From positions 1-9,076 of the forward strand of contig JAAYLF010000334.1 of NCBI GenBank assembly GCA_012522035.1: a stretch of DNA of 9,076 nt. Direction: 5' to 3'. This document shows positions 7,198-9,076 of the stretch, one piece after another. Under the pieces are notes generated by a model, which saw only the letters and a program-made list of their open reading frames with translations, made no database searches and was not told the DNA's origin. How positions within the stretch are numbered: the first letter of the stretch is position 1; each line of letters begins with the position of its first letter. The DNA is from Clostridiaceae bacterium (lineage in GTDB: Bacteria; Bacillota; Clostridia; UBA1212; DUPL01). The position numbers were made by a program, and so were the translations under genes.

Positions 7198-7228
7198 TTA
7201 GACTTAACCTATTATTCCTATTGTTTTT
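7182..7228 (+). repeat. 47-bp block element, copy A
   Basis: Blocks in order: TTTTACATATTT, 6 variable nt, AGACTTAAC, 1 nt, TATTAT, 1 nt, CCTATTGTTTTT. It matches copy B (7548-7594) at 39 of 47 positions with no gaps; six of the eight differences fall in the 6-nt spacer. TTTACA (7183-7188) could act as a -35. Its first block is shared with the right arm of the palindrome. Confidence 0.8.
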
Positions 7229-7286
7229 TTATCTGGAAAATATTAATATACTGACATATAAGAGAAAAAGATGTTGTTTGCGGAAC

Positions 7287-7408
7287 AAAGGCGGAGGTTT
7301 TGTATTACATGCAGCTTATGTTGTGTGTTATGGTATGTTTCTAACTGGCATAAACTTCATGTCACTTCCTCTTTAATATTTAAATTGGCAAACTCAACCT
7401 CCGCCTTT
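7287..7408 (+). repeat. GC-rich 13-bp inverted repeat; possible small RNA or terminator
   Basis: AAAGGCGGAGGTT (7287-7299) is perfectly complementary to AACCTCCGCCTTT (7396-7408), enclosing 96 nt and followed by TTTTATTA. The arms are much more GC-rich than their surroundings. The left arm carries a Shine-Dalgarno-like GGAGG that the right arm would mask. An 11-codon ATG frame (7309-7344) follows that GGAGG at 11 nt. Possible readings are a structured small RNA ending in a long-loop terminator, or terminal repeats of a degenerate small element. Confidence 0.5.
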
Positions 7409-7547
7409 TATTAAAGGGTAAAGCAACGTATTATTCGTATATTTATCTGAATAAACCATACTATGAAACACGGAATCTGTACTTGGATTCATCCCCCTAA
7501 ACAAGAAGGAAAGGTATTGATTCATGAGTTGGCAGCATTAAAGTTGC

Positions 7548-7594
7548 TTTTACATATTTCCAGGCAGACTTAACATATTATCCCTATTGTTTTT
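7548..7594 (+). promoter_or_regulatory. 47-bp block element, copy B; likely control site of the lipoprotein gene
   Basis: Same block order and spacing as copy A at 7182-7228. It ends 56 nt before the lipoprotein start at 7651. TTTACA (7549-7554) and TAACAT (7571-7576) are 16 nt apart and could form a sigma-A-like promoter. Conservation continues 18 nt past this -10, so a regulator site or a different promoter class is also possible. Confidence 0.5.
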
Positions 7595-7650
7595 AGTACT
7601 TCAAAACCTTAATATTTTTTAGAGGTAATATTTTTTCATGGGAGGATAAT

Positions 7651-8604
7651 ATGCTAAGAGTTGTTATGATTGCGTTGTCTGTTTTTTGCCTGCTTTCCTT
7701 TGCGTCATGCAGCAAAAGTGTAGACAATGGAGATAAAAAAGATGCACAAATAGAGGTAATTAGAGACGGAGAAGTTGTTTTGAAAGGCACGAATGAAGTC
7801 GAATTTGGAAAATTCGTTGAAGGAGATAAAATCAGGATTACCACTGAGGAAAAGTTTTTAAAGATAAAGATATGCAACAGCATAGATGAGACAATTGTCT
7901 ATCTGCCCGATGGCAAATTTGAGTTTGTTATTCCTTCTGGTTTTGATGCTCAAGTTTTCGAATCCGGGACTTTTACTGATGAGAAGAATATAATTACTGC
8001 GAAAAATGTTGGTTCAGATGAGCTGAATACTGAAAGAAATCTGGCCTTCAACCCCTTGGATTACAGATATGAAAGCGAAGTGACCCAGTTTGATGCAAAG
8101 CCGGGTACTTTGCCTGCTGACTCTGCTGCAGTTTTAAATAATGAAGTGCTTACATATCCTCATGCATATGCAAACAGGGTGACAAGAAACGAAGCCCAGT
8201 TCTATGCGCGTAACGCCATAGATGGAATAAACACAAAGAGCGGACATGGTTACTATCCCTTTCACTCTTGGGGCGGAGGCCTCTATGATGATCTTGAGTT
8301 TGTTGTATACTTTGGAAGGGAAGTTATGGTAAGCAAAATTGCAATAGCGATGAGAAGTGATTTCAGTGTAATGGCTGGCAAGGAACACGACACCTACTGG
8401 GAAGAAATCACTTTAGTGTTCTCTGATGGGACGGAGAAAGTGATAAATCTGGAGAAATCAGGCGATTTTCAGGAATTTGATATTGAGGGTATAACGACTA
8501 CGAGTTTAAGACTGATGAATCTAAAGAGAAACAAGAGTACTCCGTCCCAGATGTATGCTGCATTAAATGAAATACAGGTTTGGGGTACTGAAATTGATGG
8601 ATAA
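7651..8604 (+). CDS. Lipoprotein with C-terminal galactose-binding-like domain
   Basis: This 317-residue exported lipoprotein has a type II signal peptide (MLRVVMIALSVFCLLSFASC) with the lipidated cysteine at C20. The -3 residue is F rather than the usual L, a mild deviation. Residues 30-120 form a small beta-rich N-terminal domain that I do not recognise. Residues about 165-314 resemble a galactose-binding-like (discoidin-related) module seen in Firmicutes surface proteins. Supporting stretches are ARNAIDG (187-192), SGHGYYPFHSW (197-207), LEFVVYFGREVMVSKIAIAMRSDF, HDTYWEEITLVFSDG and the closing ALNEIQVWG. The ATG at 7651 follows GGGAGGA at 7640-7646. A hairpin terminator follows the stop. 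No catalytic motif is visible; sugar binding at the cell surface is inferred from the fold. Confidence 0.85.
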   Translation: MLRVVMIALSVFCLLSFASCSKSVDNGDKKDAQIEVIRDGEVVLKGTNEVEFGKFVEGDKIRITTEEKFLKIKICNSIDETIVYLPDGKFEFVIPSGFDAQVFESGTFTDEKNIITAKNVGSDELNTERNLAFNPLDYRYESEVTQFDAKPGTLPADSAAVLNNEVLTYPHAYANRVTRNEAQFYARNAIDGINTKSGHGYYPFHSWGGGLYDDLEFVVYFGREVMVSKIAIAMRSDFSVMAGKEHDTYWEEITLVFSDGTEKVINLEKSGDFQEFDIEGITTTSLRLMNLKRNKSTPSQMYAALNEIQVWGTEIDG

Positions 8605-8611
8605 ACAAAGC

Positions 8612-8645
8612 AAATCCCTGGCGAAAGCCTGGGATTTTGTTGTAT
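8612..8645 (+). terminator. Rho-independent terminator after the lipoprotein gene
   Basis: AAATCCC-T-GGC (8612-8622) pairs with GCC-T-GGGATTT (8627-8637), with one T-T mismatch and a GAAA tetraloop. The T-rich stretch TTTTGTTGTATT follows. It begins 7 nt after the stop codon at 8602-8604. Confidence 0.8.
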
Positions 8646-8732
8646 TTACATATAATCTGATGAAAATTTCTTACTACTGAAGCATCTCGTAATATAAAAT
8701 ACAATTATTAAACTGAAAGGAAGATAACTTGG

Positions 8733-9076
8733 GTGAAGAAGATAACAGCATTACTATTGGTTGTCATAACAATTCTATCCATAACAGCTTGCAATAACAA
8801 CGGTTCCAAGCTGGTTAAAGCAAGAGAGTATAAAACGGACTATGCAATTACCTTTGCATATAACAGATTTAATGGACAGAGAACGGAGACTTTAAACCTT
8901 GATGAAGGGAAAGAGGTTTTGTTCAATATAGAATCCGAAAGTGGAACATTGGATATGGTTATTGAGGATTCGAATGGCAATACTGTTTTTGAAAAGTATT
9001 GGATTCAGAACGAAGAGTTTGCTGTTCAGCTGGATGCAGGCGAGTACAAGATTGTAATAGATGGATGGGACCATGT
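8733..9076 (+). CDS. Putative lipoprotein, 3' end beyond window
   Basis: An open frame of 114 codons starts at GTG (8733) and continues past the window edge. AAGGAAG (8717-8723) lies 9 nt upstream. The N-terminus KKITALLLVVITILSITAC is a clear type II signal peptide with lipobox ITAC and the lipidated cysteine at C20. The mature part has a beta-strand pattern (AITFAYNRFNGQRTETLNLDEG, TLDMVIEDSNGNTVFEKYW, FAVQLDAGEYKIVIDG). This resembles small secreted beta-sandwich domains common in Firmicutes lipoproteins; I cannot name the family. A TTTACATAT match (8645-8653) lies about 80 nt upstream, similar to the block in front of the neighbouring surface genes. It is downstream of a terminator, so probably transcribed separately from the 7651-8604 gene. 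Confidence 0.8.
   Translation, partial: MKKITALLLVVITILSITACNNNGSKLVKAREYKTDYAITFAYNRFNGQRTETLNLDEGKEVLFNIESESGTLDMVIEDSNGNTVFEKYWIQNEEFAVQLDAGEYKIVIDGWDH

Larger units (their letters stand above)
7001..7650. other. Structured intergenic region between divergent surface genes
   Basis: About 650 bp without a convincing protein gene. It contains a 122-bp interrupted palindrome (7076-7197), two direct copies of a 47-bp block element (7182-7228 and 7548-7594), and a 13-bp inverted repeat enclosing 96 nt (7287-7408). A small TTATTC...GAATAA dyad lies at 7430-7454. A partial extra copy of the first block, TTTTACATGTTT, is at 7035-7046. The open frame at 7194-7376 starts with TTG inside the repeats, has no ribosome site and looks spurious. 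Confidence 0.75.

Noticed and set aside
7194..7376. 60-residue frame in the intergenic region
   Set aside because: It starts with TTG inside the repeat elements, has no ribosome-binding site and no recognisable features.
7411..7547. Riboswitch upstream of the lipoprotein gene
   Set aside because: I looked for the conserved cores of cobalamin, c-di-GMP-I and ydaO-type riboswitches and found none; only short A/T-rich dyads are present.
7001..7650. CRISPR array
   Set aside because: The repeated element occurs in only two good copies 366 nt apart, without regularly sized spacers.

Overview
The window looks like chromosomal DNA from a low-GC, Gram-positive, clostridial bacterium. The grounds are strong Shine-Dalgarno sites (GAGGGGG, GGGAGGA), A/T-rich intergenic DNA, clostridial-type housekeeping proteins, lipoproteins, and a Pro/Thr linker of the style common in cellulolytic Clostridia of the Acetivibrio/Hungateiclostridium thermocellum group. 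The genus-level placement is inference; no rRNA or other taxonomic marker is present.

Layout, left to right. Positions 1-1100 hold one gene for an exported, membrane-anchored surface protein with a Pro/Thr linker and a C-terminal membrane anchor. A hairpin terminator and a good promoter lead into an OsmC/Ohr-family thiol peroxidase-like gene (1247-1681), which has its own terminator. Next comes a class II tRNA CCA-adding enzyme with an HD domain (cca, start revised to 1795, end 3132). Its 3' end overlaps by 33 bp the 3' end of gatB, the last gene of a minus-strand gatC-gatA-gatB operon (6176 down to 3100). That operon should encode the amidotransferase converting Glu-tRNA(Gln) and/or Asp-tRNA(Asn) to the amidated forms. 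However, gatA is interrupted by an apparent one-base deletion near 5276, and its sequence around the catalytic serines is unusual. It is therefore either a decaying divergent paralogue or carries a sequence error.

Positions 6241-9076 form a cell-surface region. A minus-strand gene (6293-7000) encodes a secreted F5/8 type C (discoidin-like) protein with a C-terminal sorting-signal-like end. A plus-strand gene (7651-8604) encodes a lipoprotein whose C-terminal domain resembles a galactose-binding fold. A second lipoprotein gene starts with GTG at 8733 and runs off the window.

The roughly 650-bp gap between the divergent surface genes (7001-7650) is the most structured non-coding DNA here. It holds a 122-bp interrupted palindrome with perfect 21-bp arms. 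It also holds two direct copies of a 47-bp block element (39/47 identical, conserved spacing, a variable 6-nt spacer) and a 13-bp GC-rich inverted repeat that could end or shape a small RNA. One copy of the block element lies about 55 nt upstream of the lipoprotein gene and the other upstream of the GC-rich hairpin. A shared regulator or promoter class, and an unannotated RNA, are therefore reasonable hypotheses. No CRISPR array, tRNA, rRNA or intact mobile element was seen.
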